This document shows positions 8,454 through 17,093 of a stretch of DNA of 64,000 nucleotides, one piece after another. The stretch lies in NCBI GenBank assembly GCA_002503285.1, contig DARI01000004.1, positions 22,949 to 86,948 of the forward strand, written 5' to 3'. Made by a program: the position numbers and the translations under genes. The notes under the pieces were generated by a model. That model did no database searches, had not been told where the DNA came from, and saw only the letters and a list, made by a program, of their open reading frames with translations. How positions within the stretch are numbered: the first letter of the stretch is position 1; each line of letters starts with the position of its first letter. Source of the DNA: Euryarchaeota archaeon UBA557. GTDB taxonomy: Archaea > Thermoplasmatota > Poseidoniia > Poseidoniales > Thalassarchaeaceae.

Positions 8454-9476
8454 TTAGCGTTTTATTGGATTATTCCATCTGGAATCAGCCGGTGGACGTG
8501 TTATAGAAATATAATTCCAAATATCGTTTTTAATCGGATATAACCATTTTTTATTGACTCCTGCTGCTAATCTAGATGAAAGACAAGCTTCTTCCCAATT
8601 AATTGGTCCATTATTTGGATGAACTACAAGCCAAGGCGCATGATCTTCGCCTAATGCAGTATCATAACATCTCCATTTTGATCCGTATTTGAAACCGGGT
8701 CTAGGATGTAATCCCCTGTTAATCAAATCTAATTTTATACTAGTGGATATGTCAATGCTTTCACCTTCTTTTGCTATGAAATAATTGATTATATTCTGCA
8801 TATCTTCATCTAAAATTCTACCGCCTGTATAAGGTATGCCAATATTTTCCCATGCCCATTGACCATCATGTGGAATAAAGATATTACCATTAGATAATTT
8901 AATGGAACCCTGTATTTGATTAATTTCAATATAATCATCTTTCTTGGGAATAGGCATATCGCCTTTTGGACTTAATATTTGGATCCTATATGTGACTACT
9001 GCTAATTCATTATCTACAATTAATACTTCTGCAATACGTTCATTTTTAGTCACATTTTCACACCATTGATATAATTCTTTAATATTTAATGGACAGGAGG
9101 AGTGAAACCATCGAATTTCAGAAATAGGTTTTTCATTTCTAGGATGATGGTCCGATGGCCACCTAAGTCCCCAAGATTCACTTTGAATATTAAAATCAAA
9201 ATTTAATGAATTTTCAGATAACATTATTTTATTCCCTGGTTTTCTTAAAGATTCCAATATTGTGTATTCTTCAATCAAATCGGGATTTAATTTCAAACAT
9301 TCAGTAACCCAATTCTCACTTGGTAAATCTATATTCCTATGCTCATTACAGAATAACATTTCAGCATTAGTTAAAAATATCATATCTTCAGACATTATAC
9401 GTCCTATGGCAGACTTATGCCATAACCTATTTGCTGCTGAACCTTCATAATGGACTCCACTAGCATCCCGATTCAT
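8454..9476 (-). CDS. endA: tRNA-splicing endonuclease, two-repeat (alpha2-type) form
   Basis: Cleaves introns from precursor tRNAs at bulge-helix-bulge structures. The C-terminal third (about residues 240-318) matches the catalytic domain: LINRGLHPRPGFKYGSKWR, then Y271, H279 in GEDHAPWLV and K309/K310 in GVNKKWLYPI, giving the Tyr-His-Lys triad. The N-terminal half (from about residue 10) looks like a degenerate repeat of the same fold. At 340 residues it matches the duplicated-subunit architecture known from Archaeoglobus and other Euryarchaeota, which works as a homodimer. The Tyr-to-His spacing is a little shorter than in the Methanocaldococcus enzyme. Monocistronic, convergent with the protease gene and divergent from the kinase gene. 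Confidence 0.8.
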   Translation of the reverse strand: MNRDASGVHYEGSAANRLWHKSAIGRIMSEDMIFLTNAEMLFCNEHRNIDLPSENWVTECLKLNPDLIEEYTILESLRKPGNKIMLSENSLNFDFNIQSESWGLRWPSDHHPRNEKPISEIRWFHSSCPLNIKELYQWCENVTKNERIAEVLIVDNELAVVTYRIQILSPKGDMPIPKKDDYIEINQIQGSIKLSNGNIFIPHDGQWAWENIGIPYTGGRILDEDMQNIINYFIAKEGESIDISTSIKLDLINRGLHPRPGFKYGSKWRCYDTALGEDHAPWLVVHPNNGPINWEEACLSSRLAAGVNKKWLYPIKNDIWNYISITRPPADSRWNNPIKR

Positions 9477-9553
9477 GATTTCGGGTAATAGTATAGGATT
9501 TTATACCGTCGGTTAACCCAAATATGAACAGTGATAACATCTACGGAGGTTTG

Positions 9554-10612
9554 ATGACAATGAATGCGGAGCAAGATATTCAATACAAAACTCTTCTCAG
9601 GTTAAGATCTCTTTTGGATAATATTAATAATTCTAAAGTTACATTAATTGGCGATATTATGTTAGACAGGTATTATCATGGTTTTGCTAATAACTTGAAC
9701 TCAACAGCCCCAGTTCCAGTTATTAAAATAATAGATTCTGATGAATCTCCAGGTGCTGCGGCACATATAGCATTGGGATTAAATTCTCTTGGTATGTCTA
9801 TACAATTGTTTTCTTGCGTAGGTGATGATGCTGAAGGTGATATAATTCTCTCCACATTATCTGATGAAGGTATTAATATATCCAATATTGTGAAGATTCC
9901 AAATAGAAAAACATTAACAAAAATAAGATTTTATGGTAGTAGGGAAAGTCTACTTGACAATAGTCAAATATTACTACAGGCTGATAGGGAAGCTTTAGAA
10001 CCTCTTCCTATGGAAACATCTGATGAACTTGTAGCTAGGGCAAAATTAAATTTAAATAATAGCTGTGCGTTAGTTATTTCTGATTATGACAAAGGAGTAG
10101 TGTCAACAAAAGGAGCTATAGAATTAATTAAGATAGCTAATTCAAAAGATATTCCGATTATAGTAGATCCTAAGTTAACAGGTTTAGAGAAAAGCAGGAA
10201 TGCTACAATAGTACTTTTTGAAATAAGGGGACTAGAATTACTTCAAAGAAGATTAGTTTTAGAAGATAGTGCTCAAACCGCACAGAATTTAATATCAGAA
10301 TATGAATGGAATTCATTATTAGTTTTAGGAGGCATAGAGGGGATGACATTATACAGATTAGGCGAAGTTCCAATTTTCTTTCCTTGTAATGCTACTTTCA
10401 CAGATCAACAGATAGGCCTTCATGATGCAGCAGCAGCAGCCTTAGCAGTTTCCCTAGGAAATGGTTTTTCGTTATTGGATTCCGTAACTCTCGCATCGGC
10501 CGCATGTGATTGTATTCTGTCTGCTACTGCCTCAAAAGAATTCATTTCAAAAGATGGCTTATATCTATGGTTGGATGAACTATCATGGCGCATGCGAATA
10601 TCTGAAAGGTAA
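9554..10612 (+). CDS. PfkB/ribokinase-fold carbohydrate kinase homologue (HldE kinase-like) with altered active site
   Basis: The protein resembles the kinase half of HldE (heptose 7-phosphate kinase): GDIMLDRYYHGFANNLNSTAPV near the N-terminus, PGAAAHIALGLNSLG, and ISDYDKGV. Two signatures differ from the family. The anion-hole GAGD loop reads GLHD (residues 288-291 from this start; the catalytic Asp is kept), and the TPN-x-x-E segment before it is not recognisable (VLFEIRGLELL). Substrate and even activity are therefore uncertain. I place the start at the ATG at 9554 because GGAGG lies at 9545-9549; an ATG at 9524 has no such site, and 9560 is another possibility. Stands alone between endA (divergent) and a secreted-protein gene. 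Confidence 0.65.
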   Translation: MTMNAEQDIQYKTLLRLRSLLDNINNSKVTLIGDIMLDRYYHGFANNLNSTAPVPVIKIIDSDESPGAAAHIALGLNSLGMSIQLFSCVGDDAEGDIILSTLSDEGINISNIVKIPNRKTLTKIRFYGSRESLLDNSQILLQADREALEPLPMETSDELVARAKLNLNNSCALVISDYDKGVVSTKGAIELIKIANSKDIPIIVDPKLTGLEKSRNATIVLFEIRGLELLQRRLVLEDSAQTAQNLISEYEWNSLLVLGGIEGMTLYRLGEVPIFFPCNATFTDQQIGLHDAAAAALAVSLGNGFSLLDSVTLASAACDCILSATASKEFISKDGLYLWLDELSWRMRISER

Positions 10613-10663
10613 TTCACTCAGTAATCCATTGGGTTCAATAATACTAGCACAGGCGAGTAACTA

Positions 10664-12208
10664 GTGAGAATCGTTAGTTTCGTACTTATTTTGATTTTTA
10701 TTAATCCTCTATCTTTCGTTATTGGCAATGCCGATGCCGAAACAAATAATTACTATAATTTTGGATTTTACGATTCCGAACCAGTTACTTCTCAAGATAT
10801 TTTTACTGTTTCAGGTTATCTAAATTCAGAACTTAATCAAACATTTATATCTTGGTCAATTTCAAATTTTGGAAGTATACTGTCTTCAAATTCATTTGAA
10901 TTTTACGGAACTGAAAAGATTAATTCACTTTATAATTATGATTGGGAGATAGAAATTAATCCCATTAATTTAGGAATATGTACTTGCTTAATCACTATAT
11001 CTACGGGAATAAATGAAATATTGACCATCAGTAAACCAATTTTCATCATGGATGGTACAATCTTAAATGATTCAAAAACTAAACCAGCCATTTCAATTTT
11101 ATCTCCTGTAGATGAATTAATTTACACCAATGAATTATTAATTTCTGGTTTTGCTTGGAACTATGATTCCACTATTCCTAATGTATCGTGGTCAATCAAT
11201 AGTGTATTTTTATTAGAAGGGCAGATAACTTGCCAAATGGATTTTATCGAATTATCTAATATCTCAACAAGGCTAATCGACGATGGTTCAGAAGTTCATC
11301 ATAATTCTTTTAATATAGATGTTGATATTAGTTCTCTTGATGATGGATGGTATTCATTATATGTCTGGTCCCACGACAGTATTGAATCCAATTTAATTAA
11401 TTCAGAATTAAAATGTGTTTCAATTAAAATTGATAATGATTCTCCAATAGTCGTTATCAATTACCCAGGTATTTCAGATTATAATTATACTCAGGAATCA
11501 ATAATTCCCGAAATTTCATTACTTGAAAACTCCCCCAGATTATCATTTGATGGGAGTGTATCAAATGATCCCTTTTGGGGAAGAAATGGACTTTCATTCG
11601 TTTGGACATTAGTAGAAATTATCCCCAATATTCACAATGATGATTATATTGTCGAAGTAATTGAGATTATTAGCGGTAATGATAAAAAAGTTTTTTCATT
11701 GACTACAGATAAATCAGGTTTGTTTAGACTTACATTGTCTGTATCAGATTTGTCTGGAAATATTGATAGTAAAGATATCCATATTCTTATAACAAACTTA
11801 AATCCTATAGCTAAACTAAAAATAAATGGCCAAGACGTTATGGATGGAGACGATATTATACTATCGAATTTTAATGAATTAATCTTAGATGCAACAAATT
11901 CAAGTGACACTGCTAATGACATGGAATCATTGAATTGCATATGGAAAGTTAATAATATTCCATATTATGAGGATTGTTACAGAAAATTTATTTGGCCAGA
12001 ATCCGTAACTAATGATAAATTCATACTTACTTTAGAAGTATCTGATAATGATGGCCTTATTTCTCATATATCTATAGCAGTATTATCTGATGAAGCAAAT
12101 AATAATGGATATTACATGATCTTATTATTGATTATCTCCATAATTTTTGTATCATACGCTTTTTACAAGAGATTTAATGTACTTGAAAATAATATTCCAA
12201 AGTGGTAG
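10664..12208 (+). CDS. Secreted, C-terminally anchored protein with Ig/PKD-like domains
   Basis: Function not recognised. The protein starts with GTG followed by a signal peptide ending near ADA (residues 20-25). It contains about three beta-sandwich-like units: residues 135-250 with a KPAISILSPVDE Ig-like opening, 260-375, and 375-470 with a PKD-like NPIAKLKINGQ start and a DATNSSD motif. A transmembrane helix (about 487-505) and a short basic cytoplasmic tail end it. Such architecture usually belongs to archaeal surface or adhesion proteins. No catalytic motif is visible. Flanked by the PfkB homologue and the aminopeptidase gene, each with its own short spacer, so no clear operon. Confidence 0.6.
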   Translation: MRIVSFVLILIFINPLSFVIGNADAETNNYYNFGFYDSEPVTSQDIFTVSGYLNSELNQTFISWSISNFGSILSSNSFEFYGTEKINSLYNYDWEIEINPINLGICTCLITISTGINEILTISKPIFIMDGTILNDSKTKPAISILSPVDELIYTNELLISGFAWNYDSTIPNVSWSINSVFLLEGQITCQMDFIELSNISTRLIDDGSEVHHNSFNIDVDISSLDDGWYSLYVWSHDSIESNLINSELKCVSIKIDNDSPIVVINYPGISDYNYTQESIIPEISLLENSPRLSFDGSVSNDPFWGRNGLSFVWTLVEIIPNIHNDDYIVEVIEIISGNDKKVFSLTTDKSGLFRLTLSVSDLSGNIDSKDIHILITNLNPIAKLKINGQDVMDGDDIILSNFNELILDATNSSDTANDMESLNCIWKVNNIPYYEDCYRKFIWPESVTNDKFILTLEVSDNDGLISHISIAVLSDEANNNGYYMILLLIISIIFVSYAFYKRFNVLENNIPKW

Positions 12209-12272
12209 ATTATTGTATTATAAATAGATGAATAATCCTATTAATGGTTGTATTATGGAATGAGTGTTAAAC

Positions 12273-13619
12273 ATGGCGTCAATACCATTTTCCATTGAGG
12301 AATACATAAATCGACAATCTAGGTTTCACTCTAAACTTCCTGAGAATAGCATGGTAATTATACCTACAAATTCAAATTGCATAAGATCTAATGACACTAA
12401 TTATCCCTTCAGAGGAAATTCCTACATGTTATATCTTTGCGGATGGTATGATCCAGATGCTGTTTTTGTTTCTCATAATATTGATGGTCACTGGACAACC
12501 TCGTTATTTGTACAGCCCAGTGATACCAAGGCAGAAATATGGGAAGGTAGGAGAGTTGGCGTAGAAAATGCTAGCATCAATTGGCCTGTTGATGAAGCGT
12601 ATTCAATAACCGAAATTGACCATATAATACTAAAAAATTTAGAAAATATTAACAATGTATTTATTATACAAGGTCTAAATAAACAATTAGATGATATAGT
12701 TTTTGAATCACTTACTAATAAATCAAGATCCAGAAATAAAACTGGAAAAGGTCCTAGGAGTGTTAGTGATCCATCTTATTTGTTAGATGAAATGAGATTA
12801 ATTAAATCTAAAGAAGAAATAAATAAGATGCAAATCTCATGTAATTTAGCTTCTAAAGCTCACATAAAAGCAATCACATCCTCCAAGCCGGGAATTGGTG
12901 AATGGGAAATTCAATCAATAATTGAGGGACATTTTATATCTAATCTTAGTGAAATTAGTTATTCATCTATAGTGGGAGGTGGGTCAAACGCTACAGTCTT
13001 ACATTATGGAGATAATAACTGTGTAATTAATGATGGGGATTTAGTACTTGTTGATGCAGGATGCGAAATAGATGGGTACGCCTCTGACATTACAAGGACA
13101 TGGCCAATAAATGGAAAGTTTACAAAAGAACAGATTGAGGTATATGAAATTGTTCTTGAAGCGGAAATTGCAGGAATTAATGCATGCGTGGTTGGAAATC
13201 CTTGGCTATCATCGCACCATGCATCTTCAAAAGTTATCGCTGAAGGATTAATTAAACTGGGAATATTGAATTGTAGTTTAGAAGAAGCACTTGGACAAGA
13301 TTATGACGGTCCTTATCGTAATTTCTTCATGCATGGGACCAGCCACTCACTGGGACTTGATGTTCATGATGTAGGAGTTACATCCCCCAATGGAGAAAAA
13401 GAGGGTAGAATACTAGAGGATGGAATGATTTTAACAGTCGAACCGGGACTATATTTTGCTGATTGGCGTACGGATATTTCTATTCCAAGTAAATATGCAG
13501 GGATAGGCATAAGAATTGAAGATGATATTTTAATTACTAAAGATGGCCCCGTAATTTTGACATCATCTTGTCCTAAAAGTATTATAGAAATTGAATCATT
13601 GATGAATACAAGAGGTTGA
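12273..13619 (+). CDS. pepP: Xaa-Pro aminopeptidase (M24B)
   Basis: Removes an N-terminal residue preceding proline; a dinuclear metal enzyme of the cytoplasm. An N-terminal AMP_N domain (about 5-155, with FRGNSYMLYLCGW and the EIWEGRR loop) is followed by the pita-bread domain. Metal ligands are seen in VDAGCEIDGYASDITRTW (two Asp), HGTSHSLGLDVHD (His), VEPGL (Glu) and GIRIEDD (Glu), the full M24 set. About 448 residues is normal for aminopeptidase P. An in-frame GTG at 12264 lies three codons upstream; I prefer the ATG. The stop is 4 bp before mqnC, so the two are probably transcribed together although their functions are unrelated. Confidence 0.9.
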   Translation: MASIPFSIEEYINRQSRFHSKLPENSMVIIPTNSNCIRSNDTNYPFRGNSYMLYLCGWYDPDAVFVSHNIDGHWTTSLFVQPSDTKAEIWEGRRVGVENASINWPVDEAYSITEIDHIILKNLENINNVFIIQGLNKQLDDIVFESLTNKSRSRNKTGKGPRSVSDPSYLLDEMRLIKSKEEINKMQISCNLASKAHIKAITSSKPGIGEWEIQSIIEGHFISNLSEISYSSIVGGGSNATVLHYGDNNCVINDGDLVLVDAGCEIDGYASDITRTWPINGKFTKEQIEVYEIVLEAEIAGINACVVGNPWLSSHHASSKVIAEGLIKLGILNCSLEEALGQDYDGPYRNFFMHGTSHSLGLDVHDVGVTSPNGEKEGRILEDGMILTVEPGLYFADWRTDISIPSKYAGIGIRIEDDILITKDGPVILTSSCPKSIIEIESLMNTRG

Positions 13620-13623
13620 TCGT

Positions 13624-14790
13624 ATGACTAAATGGAGAGATATTCTTAATTCCCAACTTGCAGTAAATCCTCCTAGGCTATCTGTTGAGGATGCTGAAGA
13701 ATTATATGATTATGCTGATTTAAATGAACTAATGAGTACCGCTTTAATGAGAAGGCACTCAATTGTTCCAGGTGACGAAATAACATATTTAGTTGATAGA
13801 AATATCAATTATACTAATATTTGTACTATAAATTGTCATTTTTGTTCTTTTTTTAGGCCACCCGGACACAAAGAAACATACACTCAAACAATAGATGAAA
13901 TTAGTAATAGGATATCAGAATTAGAACTAGTCGGAGGTTCTAGGATATTGATGCAAGGAGGAGTAAATCCAGATTTAAAATTGGAATATTATCTTGATTT
14001 AATTTCTGAATTAAGAATTCGCCACCCTGATATAGATTTAGATTGTTTTTCTCCTATTGAAATTGAAGGAATTGCTGAAGTTTGTAATATTTCTACTTTG
14101 GAGGTATTAAGCAAACTAAAATCTGCCGGCCTTCATGGATTACCTGGAGGGGGGGCAGAGATGTTGGTTGACGATGTCAGATTAGACGTTTCTCCAAAAA
14201 AAGGTGGCTCTTCAAATTGGTTAAAAGTTATGAAGGAAGCCCAATCATTAAATTTAATAACATCTGCAACTAATGTAATAGGTTTTGGTGAAACTAATAG
14301 ACATAGAATTTTACATATGGATGTAATTAGGAAATTACAAGATGAAACTATGAAACAAAAATTAAATGGCTTCACTTCTTTTATTTCGTGGCCAGTACAA
14401 TTAGAAAATAATGTATTTGGAAAAAAATCTATAAGAAAAAATATTAAAAATGTGGGTTCAGGACCTAACGATTATTTGAGACATATAGCTGTATCTAGGT
14501 TATTTTTTGACAATATAATGCATATTCAAGCATCATGGCCTACGATGGGCTTAGGTATAGCGCAGATGGCATTCTTTGCAGGCGCAGATGATGCAGGATC
14601 AACTATGATGGAAGAGAATGTAGTTTCTGCATCTGGCACAACAAAGACAGAAGCTAATGAAGGTGAATTACAACAAATAATAATTAGAGCAGGGTTTAAA
14701 CCAATAAAACGGGACTCAAAATATAATTTATTACCGACTAAAATTTTACAATCTAGAGAGATATATTCTAAAATTCCATCACGAATTTAA
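13624..14790 (+). CDS. mqnC: Cyclic dehypoxanthinyl futalosine synthase (radical SAM)
   Basis: Radical SAM enzyme of the futalosine route to menaquinone, cyclising dehypoxanthine futalosine. The cluster motif is C67-x3-C71-x2-C74 (NICTINCHFC), preceded by the VDRNINYTN strand. Further family matches are RILMQGGVNPDL, LPGGGAEMLVDDVR, the SPKK segment, and the C-terminal SWPTMGLGIAQM and MMEENVVSASGTT. The last separates MqnC from the related MqnE and CofH/CofG enzymes. At 388 residues it is normal in length. GGTTGATCGTATG at the start gives only a weak ribosome site. No other mqn genes are in this window. It ends convergently with a 4-nt overlap with the next gene. Confidence 0.85.
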   Translation: MTKWRDILNSQLAVNPPRLSVEDAEELYDYADLNELMSTALMRRHSIVPGDEITYLVDRNINYTNICTINCHFCSFFRPPGHKETYTQTIDEISNRISELELVGGSRILMQGGVNPDLKLEYYLDLISELRIRHPDIDLDCFSPIEIEGIAEVCNISTLEVLSKLKSAGLHGLPGGGAEMLVDDVRLDVSPKKGGSSNWLKVMKEAQSLNLITSATNVIGFGETNRHRILHMDVIRKLQDETMKQKLNGFTSFISWPVQLENNVFGKKSIRKNIKNVGSGPNDYLRHIAVSRLFFDNIMHIQASWPTMGLGIAQMAFFAGADDAGSTMMEENVVSASGTTKTEANEGELQQIIIRAGFKPIKRDSKYNLLPTKILQSREIYSKIPSRI

Positions 14791-15878
14791 TAATCAGCAA
14801 CTTCAATTCGCCCACTTCTTACTGGCATAATTGGAATCATTAAGTTTGATTTGTTCGTAGACATAGTTACAGGACGAATCCATTTTAAATTTGTTCCATC
14901 TGTTCTTGTTGCATCTATAACTAATTCCCAATGAATAGTTATCAAAGAGGAATATATTGATCCTGGCCAAAAATAATCTGGGCCATTAAGAGTAATTTCA
15001 TTTCCAATTTTAATAGTTTTAACCCAGTTTCCTGAATCCAATACTCGTAAGGAATCTAACATCAAAACTCTACCACGATTGAGAGTCATAGGCATCGCTT
15101 CTCCTACTCCGGTGCCTAAATCATCGCCTGTTGATATTCTCTTTTCAGGTAACTTGGTAGACATTCCTGGAGAAGGTTGTTGATTTTCATTCATTTTTAA
15201 GGCTTTAAGAATGTTCTTTCTTTCAGGTACTGCCATGCCAACTTGTAATCTTGCACCATTAATATGAACGTCCTTAGGCATCGATATAATCTTAATTACA
15301 ATTTGATTTTCATTATTATTTATATTAATATCTGGTGGCATAATGGGATTATTGACATAATTATTTTGCTTTTTTATGTCCCTCATATTTGCAACCATCC
15401 TAATAATTATTGGCAAAAGAAAAATTGGAAATGAAAACAATAATAATTTTGGATAATCCAATGGCCCTAATCTGTAAGATCCCGCAAAAGATTGTGAAAT
15501 AATATCAAATTCTAACAGTACTGGTTCTGTGGCATGAACAAGTATTGATAATATTAATAGTATTACAGTAGGTGTAATTGTTTTTCTAGATATTAGGTGC
15601 AGAGGATCAGGACTGATGTACCAACCATTTCTAGTTTTCATTAAGAATGGTAAAGTTTCGGTAGTAATTTTATCTTCAATAATTGTAATATTTGAATCAT
15701 CAAAATCTTCATCACATTTTATAAATTCTGCAAACCAACTCCTATCATTTCCTATCTTAAATTCAGTTTCAATTAAAGTTTCTGAATTAATCATTACTTC
15801 AGCTATCGGAACATGAACCGGATTCATATGAGAATACTCAAAAGGAGGATATCGTATCCTTTGGATATATTTATTCAT
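14787..15878 (-). CDS. Uncharacterised membrane protein
   Basis: Not recognised. The 363-residue protein has a soluble N-terminus (about 1-100) and two close hydrophobic segments (about 101-118 and 146-163). A long predicted cytoplasmic or outer C-terminal part of about 200 residues follows, with an Asn-rich linker (178-195). No known catalytic motif is visible. Its start is 1-2 nt from the stop of the flavoprotein gene at 15880, so it is probably the last gene of a topA - reductase - membrane protein transcription unit. It could be a lipid- or envelope-related accessory factor, but only the neighbour suggests that. Confidence 0.55.
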   Translation of the reverse strand: MNKYIQRIRYPPFEYSHMNPVHVPIAEVMINSETLIETEFKIGNDRSWFAEFIKCDEDFDDSNITIIEDKITTETLPFLMKTRNGWYISPDPLHLISRKTITPTVILLILSILVHATEPVLLEFDIISQSFAGSYRLGPLDYPKLLLFSFPIFLLPIIIRMVANMRDIKKQNNYVNNPIMPPDININNNENQIVIKIISMPKDVHINGARLQVGMAVPERKNILKALKMNENQQPSPGMSTKLPEKRISTGDDLGTGVGEAMPMTLNRGRVLMLDSLRVLDSGNWVKTIKIGNEITLNGPDYFWPGSIYSSLITIHWELVIDATRTDGTNLKWIRPVTMSTNKSNLMIPIMPVRSGRIEVADY

Positions 15879-15879
15879 A

Positions 15880-17085
15880 TTAACTCCATAATATGGCTAA
15901 AGCCGCTTTACCGGCATATTTACGAAATTCGGGTATATCTTTTAACATTCTGACACCAAGAGGAATTGGATTTTCAATATCTCCTAATTCATTAATTAAT
16001 TTAATTACTTCAGGGCGGGCCCATATTGCAAATATTTCATTTAATTCATTATCATCAACTTCAGTAACAAAGGCATCTCTAAGCGCTTTCTTTCTTCTAT
16101 GATTTTTACGCATCCCATTCATCTCTTGTGATAATAATTTCATTCTTTTTTTTGTAAAATCATTATCTTTTACAAGATTATTTATCATTGGTAACAATAA
16201 ATCTACTTGTTTGAATCCTGGTCCAATTCCTCCGCCAGTTGTTGGTTTGCATATTCCAGCAGCATCTCCGAATAATATAATACGTTCCTTAGTAAGATTT
16301 TTTAATATTCCACTTGGAACAGGTCCGCAGAATCTTCCAACCTCTTTACAATTAGTAAATTTATTCTTCCATGGAGACTCAAACATTAATTGATTTAAAT
16401 AATCTTCACAAGACTTCTCACCAAGTAAATTAGGCTTACTCCATATCCCAATTCTTGTAGTCTCGCCTGATGGAATAGCCCACGAAAAAAAACCTGGTGC
16501 AACATTTTCACCTGTAAATAGGTCTAATTTTCCATCTTCTGTATCGTATCCTGTAACTTCAATCTGTAATCCAACCATCATCTCTTTAGGTCTTCCCATC
16601 TTAAAGTTTCTACGAACCCATGAATGTGCTCCATCAGCTCCACATAATAATTTAGTTCTAACAATTCTTTCTCTTCCGTCAGAATCTATAACCATTTCAA
16701 CATAATCATCATTAATCACCGCGCTTTTAGGTTGGCTTGAAAGCCAAATATCAGTCCCGTTAGCGACGGAATCTAACACAACTCTTTCATCAAAAATCTT
16801 TCTACATACGGACCATGTCCTAGTAATATCTGGGTTTCCGATTTCTATTTTGATCCCAGATGGACTATACATTCTTGCACCCCATATTCTAGTAAGTGCA
16901 GTATCATATAATCCAACTTTAGCCATTGCACCTGGATTGACCAACCCTGCACATTGGAATGGTCTTCCTATTTCTTTATGTTCCTCGATTAGTAGGACAC
17001 GATGATTAGATTGTGATAATTTTCCAGACAGGTATCCACCTATTGGTCCGGCTCCAACTACTACAATATCATATTCGTGTATCAT
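15880..17085 (-). CDS. Geranylgeranyl reductase family FAD-dependent oxidoreductase
   Basis: Flavoprotein of the digeranylgeranylglycerophospholipid reductase group, which saturates isoprenoid chains of archaeal membrane lipids or of quinones. It has the N-terminal FAD site (VVVGAGPIGG, about residues 8-17), an acidic strand end, the GRPFQCAGLV segment, a central CGADGAHSWVRR FAD motif, and LFGDAAGICKPTTGGGI binding the flavin phosphates. The 401-residue length fits. The ATG at 17085 is chosen because a GTG at 17094 overlaps the topA stop and adds only three residues. Whether the substrate is lipid or menaquinone side chain cannot be told; mqnC lies close by but on the other strand. Confidence 0.8.
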   Translation of the reverse strand: MIHEYDIVVVGAGPIGGYLSGKLSQSNHRVLLIEEHKEIGRPFQCAGLVNPGAMAKVGLYDTALTRIWGARMYSPSGIKIEIGNPDITRTWSVCRKIFDERVVLDSVANGTDIWLSSQPKSAVINDDYVEMVIDSDGRERIVRTKLLCGADGAHSWVRRNFKMGRPKEMMVGLQIEVTGYDTEDGKLDLFTGENVAPGFFSWAIPSGETTRIGIWSKPNLLGEKSCEDYLNQLMFESPWKNKFTNCKEVGRFCGPVPSGILKNLTKERIILFGDAAGICKPTTGGGIGPGFKQVDLLLPMINNLVKDNDFTKKRMKLLSQEMNGMRKNHRRKKALRDAFVTEVDDNELNEIFAIWARPEVIKLINELGDIENPIPLGVRMLKDIPEFRKYAGKAALAILWS

Positions 17086-17093
17086 AACATTCA

